Shown: in pieces, positions 24,894-37,399 of the stretch | Numbering within the stretch: position 1 is the first letter of the stretch | How the letters are laid out: every line of letters begins with the position of its first letter | NCBI GenBank assembly: GCA_039881145.1 | Contig: JAYKKI010000076.1 | Span: 9,727,001 to 9,791,000 of the forward strand | DNA: 64,000 nucleotides | From: Druceiella hillmani | Taxonomy: Eukaryota; Arthropoda; Insecta; Lepidoptera; Hepialidae | Direction: 5' to 3' | The notes under the pieces: model-generated | Seen by the model: only the letters and a program-made list of their open reading frames with translations | Databases searched by the model: none | Told to the model about the DNA's origin: nothing | Translations under genes and position numbers: made by a program

Positions 24894-25523
24894 AAAATTT
24901 TAAATATTTTGAGGCCTCGATAAAACTGACTAATTAACGTGCACGCGAGCGCTAGGAAGCTATTAAGAACGTGGGAGTTAAAAAAAATAACGTCCCACGA
25001 TAAGATTTTCGATTTTGCCATATTTTTCACAGTGATAATTCAGTTGCAGAAATTTAGGGGTACGTAGTATATCCATTCGACTACTTACAAATATTAATTT
25101 TTCCCAACCTAAACATATTGTCTATAGTAACTTTCACAGACGTAAAACATTGAAAATATTTTAAAAAATTATAAGATCTTGGTTTTAGATCTGGAATAAT
25201 TGCTTTAGTCAGGTTTGAGCAACGCTGTTTTCTTCATGGTTTTTGGCTCAACAATTTTGGAAATAAGCGAGGGGAGAATACCATATTTGTCCATATTTTT
25301 TGGAGTACCTTGCCACTATGCATATATTTTTGGCTTGGACTCCTGATTTAACATTTTTCGTTTTTTTGTTACTTGAGCAAAATATATACTTTATCAGACT
25401 TCAACCTTTTGACCACCGGGCGTTTGTCTATGCGCAGTGTCTTCAGCGCTGAGTCAAAATCAGCGGTCTCTGTCGATACATAAACTAGTGATGTGCCATG
25501 TAATATTAATAAAAATATAAAAT

Positions 25524-25741
25524 ACTAGGTTATATTTTGATGAGAGAAAAAATTTCGAGGAATGATTAAGAAACAGTAACTAAGAAAAAAAATTAAACCA
25601 TTCCTGATATTTCCGCATTTTATTAGAGCAGGAATATTAGTTAAAGTTACAAAAATTATGTTTTTTTTTCATTACATGTTATAGTTAATGTTTTTTAATC
25701 ATTCCTTTTAATTTTGTAATTAATCAAAATGTAACCTAGGA
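25524..25741. mobile_element. foldback (MITE-like) element, diverged relative
   Basis: Ends CTAGGTTATATTTTGAT and ATCAAAATGTAACCTAG are inverted. The arms extend inward with GAGGAATGATTAAGAAAC against its counterpart in the right half. The interior CGCATTTTATTAGAGC and AAAGTTACAAAAATTATG recall the interior of the elements at 9451 and 39682, so it probably belongs to the same family with different outer ends. Non-coding. Confidence 0.7.
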
Positions 25742-25744
25742 TAT

Positions 25745-27920
25745 ATTGAGATTCGCGTTAGACGAAATACATATTATTGTAAACAATGATAGATGTTATA
25801 TTTTATTTTCGAAACGTATGCAGTAGAAACAAATTTAATAAGGGCTTAAATCAAAGATTAAATTCTCAGTGTCAAATTAACTCGTAATATATATGTATAA
25901 CTTCCAATCTCGAATCACCTAATAATCAAATAACGTGACAAACAGAGTAGTATTCTGTTGCACTTTGGCTTTTTGCATTTTTTTTATTATCTTAAGGAAC
26001 GTTTTGAGAAGGAATTCCCGGTTTGGTTTTTATCCAAAGTTTTTTGTACACACTAATTTAATATTTTAGAGGAGGTAAAGTTGAATTTGTAACATTTGAA
26101 CAAAACGTTCAACACATATAATACAATTAAAAATGGACTTAATCATAACTTTTTTCAAACGTTTGCATTAAAGATAAATTGGGAACAAAAAAACTCTAAA
26201 AATTGAGGAATATTAATGTAGCACATTTCTGCAGTATTGTAACCGTTATCGGCCGATTAGTTTTAAAAAATTGTACTTATTAACAAAATAATTCTCAGAT
26301 AGATGGACAGGAAAGGCTACTGTATCACTCGATTTAACGTTCGTTGTGAACAAGTTTTATAAAGTGCGATGGTTTAGATATTATTTATTTATTGATGCCC
26401 AATAATTATAATTTTTTTACAAATTTATAATCGTGCTGTTAATGTTATGTTTACATTTCGGCATGTATGTAGTTTCCAATAAATTTAATTAAATATTTTA
26501 ATATAAAACTATTTCTATAATAAATTTATATAAAATTACAAATACAAGTACCAGAAGCATTTATTTTCATGTAAGTAGAATAAATGTGACACTCAATGTA
26601 AAATAAATTAAGAACTTACCGTCTGCGCTGATAATTTACAATTAATTCTGAACAAATAAAGACTAACCGTATAGTACGATAAGTCTTATAGGACTATACT
26701 CTTTGTCTAAAATATTTCGTAATATATGTAAAAACAAATGTTTAAAAACCATTTAACCTTTCTAATTTTTTAATATCACATTATAAAGTTTGACGTAATT
26801 TCTAGCCATCAAGCATTTACGAGTCATCGGTGCCGAACGCCGCCATTAAAATTAGTTTTAAATATCTTTAATACACATAAAAGTCAGTAGAAGAAAGCCA
26901 TAAGAAAGTCAGTGTGGAAAAATATGAATATTTGTTAATTATCTCAAAAAGCACGTACCACAAAAATTTAAGTAAATATTTTGCGTCTTTTGCGTTATGG
27001 AGAAATAATAATTAAATATTTACGAATTTCTAGCAAACCTTTTGAGAACTTTTTCATCAGGTCATCTTTAGAAAACTCCGATTCTATAATTTTCACAGTT
27101 TTTGTAATTAGGTCTTTGTATTTAGTGCGCATTTATGTAGTTTTTATTTCAATTTTCTATTAGTTTGGTAATAAATCATAAAATATTAGTATTAGTTATT
27201 ACATTATAACGATTAGCCATTATAAATATGTACCTATTCCTATGCATTGTTTTATAAAATATATCAGTGTGGAGCAAACATTTAATTGACCAGTGCTCTT
27301 CTATGAAAATATATGTATTCCTTGTGAATAAAATATTCAATGCAATTACTTAATGTATATTTTAAAAAGTTGCATCTATACAATATTGGAGCTTTAAATA
27401 AATTCAGAAATCAATATGAAGTTAACAATATTGTTGATATTTATCTGTGAAACTAGCTACTGTGAACAAACGAACCCGACCTCGAGCTAATCTGCAATCA
27501 AATTTGTACTTAGATTTATTCCTGACACGAACTTCTCAAATCTTTCTACCCCTTAATTAAATAAAACTAACTGTTAATCAGATCAGAATTGTTTGTCTAC
27601 TTCCCATTCTAAAAGTTGTAGTTATTGACCTATTGTATTCAATTTAAAACAATACTTGTTATCAACATCAACAAAAAGATAAAAGAACTAATGAAAGTAT
27701 GCACTCGTTTTTGACGTCAAAAGTGGTCGTATTTTTCAGACAGAGGCGTTAGAGACACTTAAGAAATTTGTTTATGACAATTCATGTAAAAATGCCATAG
27801 GGATTAATATGTTAAAAAAATATATAACTTCTTAATTACACCGCTTTTTTGTTTTTATCATCCCTGTTTTATAACAAAAAATTGTATTTGTTATATATAA
27901 ACAAAAACATGACTGATTGA
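25745..27920. other. AT-rich stretch, little recognised
   Basis: Nothing beyond chance ORFs. The sentence around 26240-26330 (CAGATAGATGGACAGGAAAG) has the look of an insect non-LTR element 3' end but is too short to assign. Confidence 0.45.
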
Positions 27921-27924
27921 AAGT

Positions 27925-28000
27925 GACTGGTGCCAAAATATTTCAATATTTATATATTTTAATATTTCGGTATTTTGGTACCAGACATCTCCAGTCACAA
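27925..28000. repeat. imperfect inverted repeat
   Basis: GTGACTGGTGCCAAAATATT and, reversed in the right half, GTGACTGG (a short insertion) GGTACCAAAATA face each other around an ATATATTTTAATA centre. Forms a hairpin with one bulge. Role unknown. Confidence 0.65.
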
Positions 28001-28180
28001 ATATAAGTTGTAATAACTTACAATTTAATACATGTAAATTATATTTTAATGTAAAAAATTAAATAAAAATAGTATAGATAAAACCCGAGTAGTCAAAATA
28101 CTGTTCGTACTGTATCATTAGGGTCGGATTAAGGAGACGCTGGTGTCTAATTATCTGGCGTCTAAAAATCAACACTGGCA

Positions 28181-28834
28181 CAGTGGCGGATTTACCAGCA
28201 GGCTGAGTAGGCTGAAGCCTAGGGCGGCGGCGGATTTTAGGGGGCGGCAAATTCGGACCCAAAAATTTTTTTTTCTTTCCGAAATAAAAAAATACCTACT
28301 TAAATGTTATTAGGTTTCACTGCTTAATTTGTCAAAGTGGGGTATTGGACGTTTGTCAATCTACTAATACTTTTTTTATACTACGTATTTGCGGTGCGGT
28401 AACGAATGACATGACCATTCACTGAGTGTCTGGCCGAAACGACGTCGCGGGCGCACGAGCATAGGGCGCTGGCGGGTGGTCGCAGGGGGCTCTTTTGTGC
28501 ATAGAATCAGAACTTGTGAACAATATTTCATACGACGATTTAATTGACGATTTTGCGAATATAAAATCGCGCAAAAAGGTAATTTAAAACTTTTATATTT
28601 TAATTGATTTTATTATCATCATCAAGCGGATTCTTAATACATAATTTAATAGGAATATTGTTTTAAACTGTAAGTCCATTAAAAATATATAACATTTTTT
28701 AAAATTTTTTAATTATAAAATTTGACATTTTCTTCCACCTTATTTTCTCCGTGTGGGGTATCGAAATGCAGAGATCACAAGGGGCGGCAAAATTTGAACA
28801 GCCTACTGGCGGCAAATGAGTTAATCCGCCACTG
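28181..28834 (+). mobile_element. non-autonomous hAT element with intact target duplication
   Basis: The element starts CAGTGGCGGATT and ends AATCCGCCACTG, perfect 12-bp terminal inverted repeats. It is flanked on both sides by the same 8 bases, CACTGGCA (28173-28180 and 28835-28842), the target duplication length of hAT transposons. The ends are G-rich with GGGCGGCAAA runs, as in hAT elements encoding zinc-finger MYM-type transposases. Only the last codons of the transposase remain (28498-28587), so the copy is an internal-deletion derivative that would need a transposase from elsewhere. The intact duplications and ends suggest a fairly recent insertion compared with the other relics here. 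Confidence 0.93.
28498..28587 (+). pseudogene. hAT (ZMYM-type) transposase C-terminal remnant
   Basis: Reads CIESELVNNISYDDLIDDFA and then NIKSRKKVI before a TAA. This fits the C-terminal tail of zinc-finger MYM-type 1-like hAT transposases, whose last residues typically run 'E...I.FD..I..FA..K.RK'. No upstream transposase domain (dimerisation or catalytic) is found between the left end and this tail, which lies where a plus-strand transposase gene would finish. Confidence 0.7.
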
Positions 28835-29500
28835 CACTGGCATATAAAAATCGAAAATTGTTTGCAGACTTTTTTTTTAATTATATTATTTTTATGTATT
28901 TTATATATAATAAGTGAATGAGTTTTATGTATCTATAATATTCCAAATACAATATTGAACTTTACTTCTACAGATATTTGCATTAAGTTGAAATGAAATA
29001 TAGATAGTTTCTGCCATATAAACACGACATAGTATTTATGGTTACTTTATTAATAACTTTGATGCTACTTTGGTATCCCATTTTCTATTCCTTATAAAAC
29101 ACTTCCCTAATATAGAACAAGATCTCAGTTTGCAAAAATAACACAAGGTAATTTCAAATTTATTATTTAAAAATAAACTTTGAGCCTGTATTAATTTCGT
29201 GAGTACTACCACTACTGCTCTTCGGCGCTGCGTTCGTGGTAAACCTAATCTTTGGTGAAATATGTTTCCACGATTGATGACCCTACATTTTGCTTTTCTA
29301 GTTTTTCTTTTGTTAATTATTAGTTGTCTTAAACAATATTTTTAAGAGCTCCTGGTCTGCCAGATTTTCAGCAAGTATCAAATATTCCTTTATATAAGAG
29401 GTAATTGCAAAAAAAACAAAAAAAAGTTAATACTTAAATATTCGATAAATACACCACTAATATACGAGCAAAGGATGTTGTTATGTGAAATTAATAATAT

Positions 29501-29625
29501 TGAATATATATGGCGTTAATTTTGTAGAAACTCATTATTCACAATTAAATGAAACTACTTGATACAGTATTATTTCTACTTCTCTTCTCTTCGGTGGGTT
29601 CTTGGCAAAGATATCTTTGTAAAGA
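29501..29625. mobile_element. fragment of the hammerhead-like element (copy 2)
   Basis: The left ~90 bases (ATTGAATATATATGGCGTTA, then GTAGAAACTCATTATTCAC and the AAATGAAACTAC block) match the left ends of the copies at 45651 and 58920. The part that would hold the ribozyme-like block is mostly deleted. GGTGGG followed by GGCAAAGAT continues the family sequence further in. The 98-codon ORF starting in it is not conserved. Confidence 0.75.
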
Positions 29626-29859
29626 TTTCCATTTACGAGGTAAAATGGAAATCATTTGAACAAAAAAATAGTATTGGGACTCTAACCAGCACAAGGCATT
29701 GCACAATTTGCTCAATTTTTGGAAATAAAATGGATATACCTATGAAAGAAATATTTATTATACAGCACAAAAAAATTCGCAAAATATTCAAACATTATAC
29801 CAAAACACTAGATGTGCGTAAAAGCTATATTAAGCCAACTACACCAGCAAGATGACAAA

Positions 29860-31180
29860 AGCAAGTGAATATTACATTAAGTTCTTTCGTATAAATCTTA
29901 CCACGCTTTCAAATATGCTATTTCACATACACATTCTAACATCGTAGGAGATCCGAGCTTTCTACGGAAGAAAAACACAAACTTGGAGCAACAATGAATA
30001 TTTTTACGTGTTATCTTAAGAAAACTGCATTTGAGTCACTTCCTTTATATTCTGAGGCCCTGTTTAGATAAGTGCTTTTCGCAGCGCCGTGTCGTAACAG
30101 GCAAAGCCACTCAATGCAAATCCTCCGTTGGACTTAAGCATTGGCATCGAAAGTACTTGTGTGCATTTCTGCTTAAACTTGAGTAAAAGCTCCATTTGTG
30201 AAGTCGCCTAAGTTTAGAAAATTGAAATTTGATCCTTGCCTAATAAGGCGCAACTTTAATAACATTTGCAGTTACCTTCCTTCAAATTGAATTAAAAAGG
30301 TCTTCGGATATACGAGTTTAAATGTAGACAAATGCATTAAAATATTGTAAAATATTGAAAATTGTGTAAAAGTGCTTAAAGACTGAAAAAATACTATATT
30401 TAATTGCAGAACTTGGATCCGATGAAATCGATGATACATGGGCCAATGAAAGTTATGCATTTGTGTTGATAAATAAGATTATAAGCTACAGAGGTAGAAA
30501 ACTCAATACATGTGACATAGAAAACATATATATGTTTTAAACACGTCATGAAGATACCGGTCATCTTCTCACAATGGGCAACTCACGGTAAAATAATAAA
30601 AGCATAAACGACGCGAAAAAAATTAAATTAGAATGTTATATACATTACGTTCGCCTAAAAACTAGATGTACAATAGAGGCGGCAGTAGTAAAACCGACTA
30701 AATAATATACTTATGTACGAAAGTATTACAAATTTTAAAGTTTTAAAAAGTTTTTTAAAAATGAGACACAAATTGATGCTTTGCAGCAATCTATCCTTTG
30801 CATCATTTAGAACAATATTTATGACCAATTTTATGATAACACTGCACTCCTGCGTCACTCAATAAACATATATAAAATTATCGATTTGCCATAAAAATAA
30901 AAAGAATGAGGCCATTGAAAATAACTCTTGGAAAATAATATACACAAAAATAAATTTAAAAATATAAGACATTCGATCAACAAGGCATTAACTAATAGTT
31001 ATAAAGCTTGCAGAAATGAATGTAACAATAAAATAAGATTATAAAAAAATACTTTGTAGAAATTATTCAAACCACGATATAAACTTTATCCTTAAATTAA
31101 TCTTTTAATATATATGCCTTTCAAAATACTGTACATAACCTTAAAATTTATTTCATGGTATTCATTTTTCATAAAAACAA
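29860..31180. other. AT-rich stretch, no gene recognised
   Basis: A slightly GC-richer patch lies near 30060-30180. Nothing coding or structured was recognised. Confidence 0.45.
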
Positions 31181-31191
31181 ATATAAAATTT

Positions 31192-31371
31192 TTTATTCAA
31201 AATATATCGGAATTTCATCCATATAAACGACACTTCTGGGAAGTTTTACTTCATTATTCTACTGGAAAGAATTCGGCTAGGGAAATTGATCATTTGCTTG
31301 AGGAAATATACAACGTACATGTTTCATCGGGCACAACTTACAAAAAAAAATTATTTCATGAAATGTTCTGA
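31192..31371 (+). pseudogene. possible mariner transposase N-terminal remnant
   Basis: In the ORF ending at 31371, the last ~55 residues include RHFWEVLLHYSTGKNSAREI and then LLEEIYNVHVSSGTTYKKKL. The spacing resembles the first helix-turn-helix of mariner transposases (RHxLLxxFxxGKsAxEA...vYG...ST.rkWF). The diagnostic Trp-Phe is replaced and nothing further of the protein follows. The assignment is tentative, but the X-related repeat begins some 400 bases downstream, and elsewhere in X a mariner tail occurs. Confidence 0.35.
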
Positions 31372-31789
31372 AAATATGAAAGTGTATTGAAATCTTCTTT
31401 ATATAATATAAAAATATGAAAGTGTATTTTAATCTTCCTATATTTCTGAATATTTTTTCTATTTTTACTAAAGCTTACTTTTGGGTAGAATTTGATATTT
31501 ACTCTTTTGATAGGTAAATTATTTGATAGAAAATTATTTCGTTCGTTTTCATATCACCTTCGTTACGAAATTGATTTTATTAAAATTTGTACTAAATAGC
31601 GCAGCAAATGTCCATATATTTTTCTTGGTATTATACATATAAAATGAAAACTCTTACATAAAATGAAACCAGCAACTTTAAAGTTTTATTTAAATCACCA
31701 ATCAGACAAATTACTAATCTAATTGTTTTTTTATGAAGTCACATAATTTTAATAATACCCTGTTCCGTAAACGCTATTAATATGAAAAT

Positions 31790-32310
31790 CTTTAAATCAG
31801 CAAGATGGGACTAAATACAGACTGTGTCCCGTTGCATCGTCCATACACAAATGTAACATACTGGAAACTTATTTACGAAACTTGAAGAAAAGATAGGGTT
31901 CATAAAAAGTCACAATAAAATTTAAAAAGCACACAATGAATGGCAATATGAGCCAACAATATATCTTTTAGTAATTATGGCACATTAAAAAAGGCGACCG
32001 ACACTTACACTTTTTTACAAGCCTGTAAATTCGGTTTGACAACCAATTCAAAATTTTCAATACAACTGCATGAGCACAGTGCTTTTATAAAAGAATTAAT
32101 TGTTCCGATGTAAAGGAAAATGAACCGTGAAATTTTCAAGTTTTATTTAATAATTCACTTCCGGGAGATGCGGCGACCAAAAATGTCTAATAATAACATA
32201 GTTTAATTGCAAACAAAACTTGAAATCGTCTCAGTCTTCATCAAGCGGGTAAGATAAATTATTAAATGAATTTAATTTTATAACAACGGTGTGAAATTGT
32301 GATGAGGAAT
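31790..32310 (+). repeat. third, partial copy of an X-block segment
   Basis: Aligns with 35740-35950 in the same orientation (TTAATTGTTCCGAT at 32098 and 35749; GTTTAATTGCAAACAA at 32200 and 35858; TCTTCATCAA at 32235 and 35900) and with 1085-1255 reversed. The part near 31810-31860 also resembles 58215-58275. So X contains a dispersed repeat rather than purely unique sequence. Confidence 0.65.
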
Positions 32311-32319
32311 TTGTTTTAT

Positions 32320-33090
32320 AAATTGTAATAAAGTTTCTTTTCTATTTTGTCTTTCAATCGATACTACGGTGCATTTATATTTTTAGCTAAAATAATAAAT
32401 TAATTTCAAATGATTCTTCGTCAAATTTTGTACCTTGTCCATTGCAATTTGTTCCTCAAATAAATTTGACAGTCACTGAATACTTACTCAATATCCTAGT
32501 TACCTTGCAACCATTATTCCTCCGCAAATTCTGCTGCATTGGAGGAAGTAATTTATAGAAAGCTGTGTCAGCATTTCAAAATTTGCGGAGCAGCAAACAG
32601 ACTTACAGTTCACGCTTAAAATCCTTGTTGAATAAAATAATTTTTTTCGGTTCAGTCGACCGATATTGACACGAGAAATGTGGCTAAGAGTAAAATAAAA
32701 ATGGTCTTAATTTATAAACTTAATATCTAACTTTATTACTCACTTCAGGTTGAGAGTCAGTACTTCAAAGTAAATAAATTAGTCGGCGTAAGATAGAAAG
32801 CAAACTGTAGTCTTTAAAAAACTTCACGTTTCTTTTAATACCTGCTCTATATGTAGAGTCATTACTGTCCTGGTGCCAACTAGTGAATTCGTAAGGATTG
32901 CGACTTCTTTAACATGTGTTCATTAGCTTCAACTGTATGTCAACTAAAGCTCATAAAAACATGTCTCTTTTTTTATTTTATATTACCCATGTATTGAAAC
33001 AAATCTAGAAAGCTTTACACAAATATTCAATTGTGGTATCGATTTGAAATTTTCTGAAGTTATACAACTGTGATTAAAAAAATATCGTGG
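32320..33090. other. AT-rich stretch, nothing recognised
   Basis: No ORF, terminal repeat or RNA gene seen. Confidence 0.45.
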
Positions 33091-33092
33091 TG

Positions 33093-33158
33093 CTATGACC
33101 ACCTTTCTCTGTTATCATCCCGAGTTATATGATGGTAACAGAGAGAGGTGATGATATG
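33093..33158. ncRNA. hairpin-forming segment, RNA status unknown
   Basis: Arms 33100-33119 (CACCTTTCTCTGTTATCATC) and 33131-33150 (GATGGTAACAGAGAGAGGTG) pair over all 20 positions in RNA: 18 Watson-Crick pairs and two G-U pairs, around an 11-base loop. Partial pairing continues outward for a few bases. The two differences from a perfect inverted repeat both keep pairing. This could be a small-RNA precursor or a foldback relic. A second small palindrome (ATAGAGAAG with CTTCTCTAT and a GGGAAATTTCCC centre) follows at 33220-33254. Confidence 0.3.
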
Positions 33159-33960
33159 AACTTCCCAATGGCTAAACGTAATCGTAATCCATTACGTATT
33201 GTAATCGAGAGGATCTGATAATAGAGAAGGGAAATTTCCCTGGGAACTTCTCTATGATTAACAGAAAATTCGTTTGACTTCTCTTAATATATAAATTGTC
33301 ATTTTTATATTTTATATTAAACTTTAAAAATAATTTTAAAATAATGTTCACAATATTTTGATATATCTGTTACCTTTTAATCAAAGGAAAAAAGAATGAA
33401 TACTTTTCTAACTTTCTTGCAATTATTGTCACTGCTCATGTCCCTTATATTTTATCATTTTAAGCCAATAACCATCCTGAAAGATCAAAAGTTTCGTCAT
33501 TAGAAGTTTTATGAAAATCGATTCATTACTTTCCTTCTTCATGTAATATTAAAAATGCTTGTTGCGGGATCTCATTATGATTTTAGCGAAATTAAAAAGC
33601 ATTCACAATGTCTGTGCATTTTAAGTACACAAAAATGCTAAAGAATACACAACTTTCGAATTAGCATCTCATAAGATTGGAAAATAAAATATATACCACT
33701 ATTTTCATCGGTAAGCAGCGGGAACATTAATAGTGGTAAGAAGACAAGTCTACTATCCACACTAAGGGTTTCCGTTGAATTATATAAATTTAAGAACATT
33801 ACGAGTGTTTTCTAAAGATTTTTTTTAATATGGTCATTGTATATTTATGATGTTCTAATAAAGTTACATTGTGTTATATCTTTAAAGTATCATGAATTAT
33901 TCAGAAGAGCAAAAGTAACAATAAAAATATATTAAAATATATAAAAGTATATAATAATTG

Positions 33961-34306
33961 TTTAAAGACTATTGCAAAGAAAAGCGAAATGGCCTCAGTC
34001 CCGTCCGAGCCGTAAGATTATAAAAGAAAACTTCATATTTCACGATTTCTTTGCACCTCTACAGGAATTTAAGAAATAAATACAACGCCTTTTATTTTGA
34101 TAACATTTATTGTTTTTAACAAATGCATAACTTTTTAAAGACTATTACAAAGGAAAGCGAAATGGGTTCAATAGTGTCCAAGCCGCAGAATTTTAGATGT
34201 AAACATTATGTTTCCCGATAACTCTACACTTTTGCAGGAATTTAATAAATATATGAAAGCCTTTTATTTCTATAAAATTTATTGTTTTTAACAAATGCAA
34301 GAACAT
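33961..34306 (+). repeat. 173-bp tandem duplication, two units
   Basis: TTTAAAGACTATT(G/A)CAAAG begins at 33961 and at 34134. Both units continue with AAAGCGAAATGG, a GTCC(G/A)AGCCG block and CAGGAATTTAA, and end TTATTGTTTTTAACAAATGC. Diverged by roughly a fifth. Confidence 0.9.
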
Positions 34307-34379
34307 TTTTCAGTATTAGATTCTACAAATGTATATGAATAAATATGTAAGTCACTTATCTGCGCTTGTGTTTTACGTT

Positions 34380-37028
34380 AATCATAATAACTCCGTTCGA
34401 GTCCTTAACCGATGATTCTATTTTCCAACAAAATCGATTTGGCTTCCTTTGGGACTGGTGATCCCAGCTTTCCCCGATTAAATTTTGAAATGAAATGTTT
34501 TTGGTTACTAGATATATGCCTTTACATATGTCACTAAAATCGAGGCTGATTTAATTGATCCAGGATCTTTGGGACAAACAAATATTTTGACAAAAGGTAT
34601 ACTCGGTGTTTTTTATAAATTTTTAAATTATTTTAAAAATTTCTAGAAAACTCAAATTGAGGAATTGCTAAACTGAAACTGACGCATGAACCATAATATA
34701 ATATATATGGCTCAAAAAAGAATAAGCCAGCTAAAGTTTCTAAACAGCCCTCGAACAATATAAAAGAAAATCTCATTGAGTCCCTATTCTTTCAAAGAGT
34801 GCATTCAATCACCGTCCAGGAAATTGTAACCATGATGCCGAAATAAGAATCAAAGTTATTATACTGAATGAAAGGTCTATCCTAAAATTTCAAAATTAGT
34901 TTTTTGCGGTGTTGGTTCTCAAAAGTACATGATTTTAAAGCCGCTAAGACATCCTATATCATTCAGTAGCATTGGGCAAAATGACTCTTAGATAACTTTT
35001 ATGACAAAATATTACGGTTATAATAGATTTCATTCATAACACAACCCTTGTGCTTATGTGACGATTAAAAATTTGCCTTTGTATTTACACAAAACCAAAT
35101 TTTTAGTATTTTGTGGTAATGATACACAAACTTCATTATATATTATCTATATTTTAAAGTTTTCTAGGAGTCAATCATTTTGTACTGGAGATATTTTTGA
35201 TATGAAACGTTTTTCATTTCGGCCAGAGGGGGGCCTTTTGTAGAAACCATATGTAACGAAATATGCTATGGCAAGATTGCCTATACCTTTGGAAGTCTAG
35301 CACCTTCCGGCACTATTTTAGTACCACAATTTAGATATATTATACGTCGCTGGCGTAAATGGCGCTGCAGTCGGTATAGCGCGACTCATTCGGAACCAAA
35401 TTTACTCAAAAAAATTTCAATCAAGTAAAAATTTTGGAGCTGCAGTTGAAGTATATTTTCAGGACCGCGAGAAAATATATTTAAAAGTAACGTAATAGAT
35501 TTAGAGACCAAATAAAACTCATCTGAGGAATGAAAATATCTTGGTAAACATCTATATTTATTTTCAAATCCAGATCGCAAACTTTTCAATCGATGCTGGT
35601 ACTTATCTTTCATGTAATGTAAAATAAAAGAAATTCACCGAAAAAATAATATGCTTCCTTAAAATTGTACTCTTTTAATGGAAACGGGGAAGAGCAAGCC
35701 AAAATATTCATGAAATCCGCGAAAGAAGCACAGTGATCTTGTAAACGTATTAATTGTTCCGATTAACAGGAAAATGAGCTGCAAAATTTTAGGTTTTAAT
35801 TAACTCTCTCAGTTACGCAAGACGCGACGATGGAACTTGTCTAAAAATATAATAAAGTTTAATTGCAAACAACACTTGAGCAACTTAGAGTGGGCGGTCT
35901 TCATCAAACGGTTAGGGCATGAATTTAATTTTAACGAAAAACTGCGTGATGTCGCGAAAGGCTTGTTTGCATTTGTTATTTGAAGACCTGAAGCCGGGAT
36001 CTGGAAGGCGTTACCATTTTAGAGAAAAAAACTTCATTTTGCAAAAATATATAATATTTTATTGCAAGCTTTCTGTAGTAGTTAGAAAACTAAGTTTCAC
36101 TTATTCTAGCAAAAATATAAACTACAGTTCTACCGTTAGCCTAAAAATAAAACAATTCAATATCGCAATTCATTTTAGGAATTATCGGTAATGATTTTTA
36201 CAAAATAATATGATAATTTCTAATGTTCGGGTATAAACAAAAAAATAATATAATAACTGTTTTCAATAAACATAGGAATTTCTTTCACATCTCAAAATTC
36301 TTTGTACTTCCATTCACCATACCTGCTCAAGTAAGTGCCTGCAAAGTGAAAATCTTCCACAATTTGTTAGAAGAGAAAACTCTCTAACTGAAACAGAACC
36401 GCTCTCGTCTTTAATATGGATCAATGTATGTGTGTGAAATTAGTAATAATTTTTAATTTTATGTGATAAAAATGAGGGTAAAATAATACATTCATAATAG
36501 GGTTATTAATAATACATTTATCATTAATAATAAATTTATAATAATACATTTATAAGAGGGTAATATAATACATATATATATTTTTTAATTTCAATTTAAT
36601 TACGTACACTTAATTACATTAGTCACATAATCTTAAAACATGTTTTATGGGAATGTAAACTGGTTTAAGTCTTCTATCTTCCTTATTCTTTATGATTTTA
36701 TTAAACATTTTTTTTCATTTTTACACTCATTACCAATACATTTCCAATTATATATTACTTTCTGAAATTTTTAATTTCAAAATTTTCTATATTTAAAACT
36801 AATACCTTACATTCAAAGTATAATTTCGTTATTGTCCACTTTATATTATAATATTATTCGCAGTGAACCGTTTTTAAGATTTTTAATAATTCTTTCCATT
36901 TCATTTTTTCACATTTTAAGCGCGCACGCTCGCAGACATGCACGCGCACACGCAAGGAAAATTACTTTGTTTCTTACAGTAGTATCCTAAATAGTACAAA
37001 TGTTCCAAATTTCAACATTCTAATTTCC
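34380..37028 (+). repeat. Block X, right copy (joined to Y copy B)
   Basis: Counterpart of the inverted left arm: 34670-35400 matches 3545-4320 reversed, and 35400-37020 matches 28-1640 reversed. The part 34420-35080 also matches 1890-2700 directly. At 35400 two stretches that are 1.9 kb apart on the left are fused inside the mariner tail, pointing to a deletion on this side. Its right end directly abuts block Y at about 37030. The 90-codon ORF at 35919-36191 is not kept in the left copy. Confidence 0.85.
35413..35500 (+). pseudogene. mariner transposase tail (duplicate copy)
   Basis: Encodes SSKNFGAAVEVYFQDREKIY followed by LK and stops, the same stretch as the relic at 1540-1850 on the opposite strand. 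Everything upstream of it, including the catalytic motifs, is missing because of the breakpoint at ~35400. Confidence 0.75.
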
Positions 37029-37399
37029 GGTATATATATTGATAGAGCATTTTAATGTTATAATTAAGATTCGTAATATTGTGGATACAGAGAGTTTCCC
37101 TAGTAGCGAGAGTTCTGTTCGCACTTGGCGTATTTTTTTTCCTTTGCATTCAGATGCGTACTACTCTGGGCCCATCAAAGACAAGCAAGTACTATTACTG
37201 ACTTCTTTTTGCAGAACGCAATGCTATATGAAAAAAGTCCGGTGACTTTTAATCTTGCGTCTTAAAATTTTCATTAGATACCTACGTGGTAACAGTTTAG
37301 AAAAACCATTTTCCAAACTCTAAAATTTTTTAGGATTTAATTAAAATAAAGAATATTTTAATTTACGTCTACTCGTAGCCTGTAATATTTCTACATATC

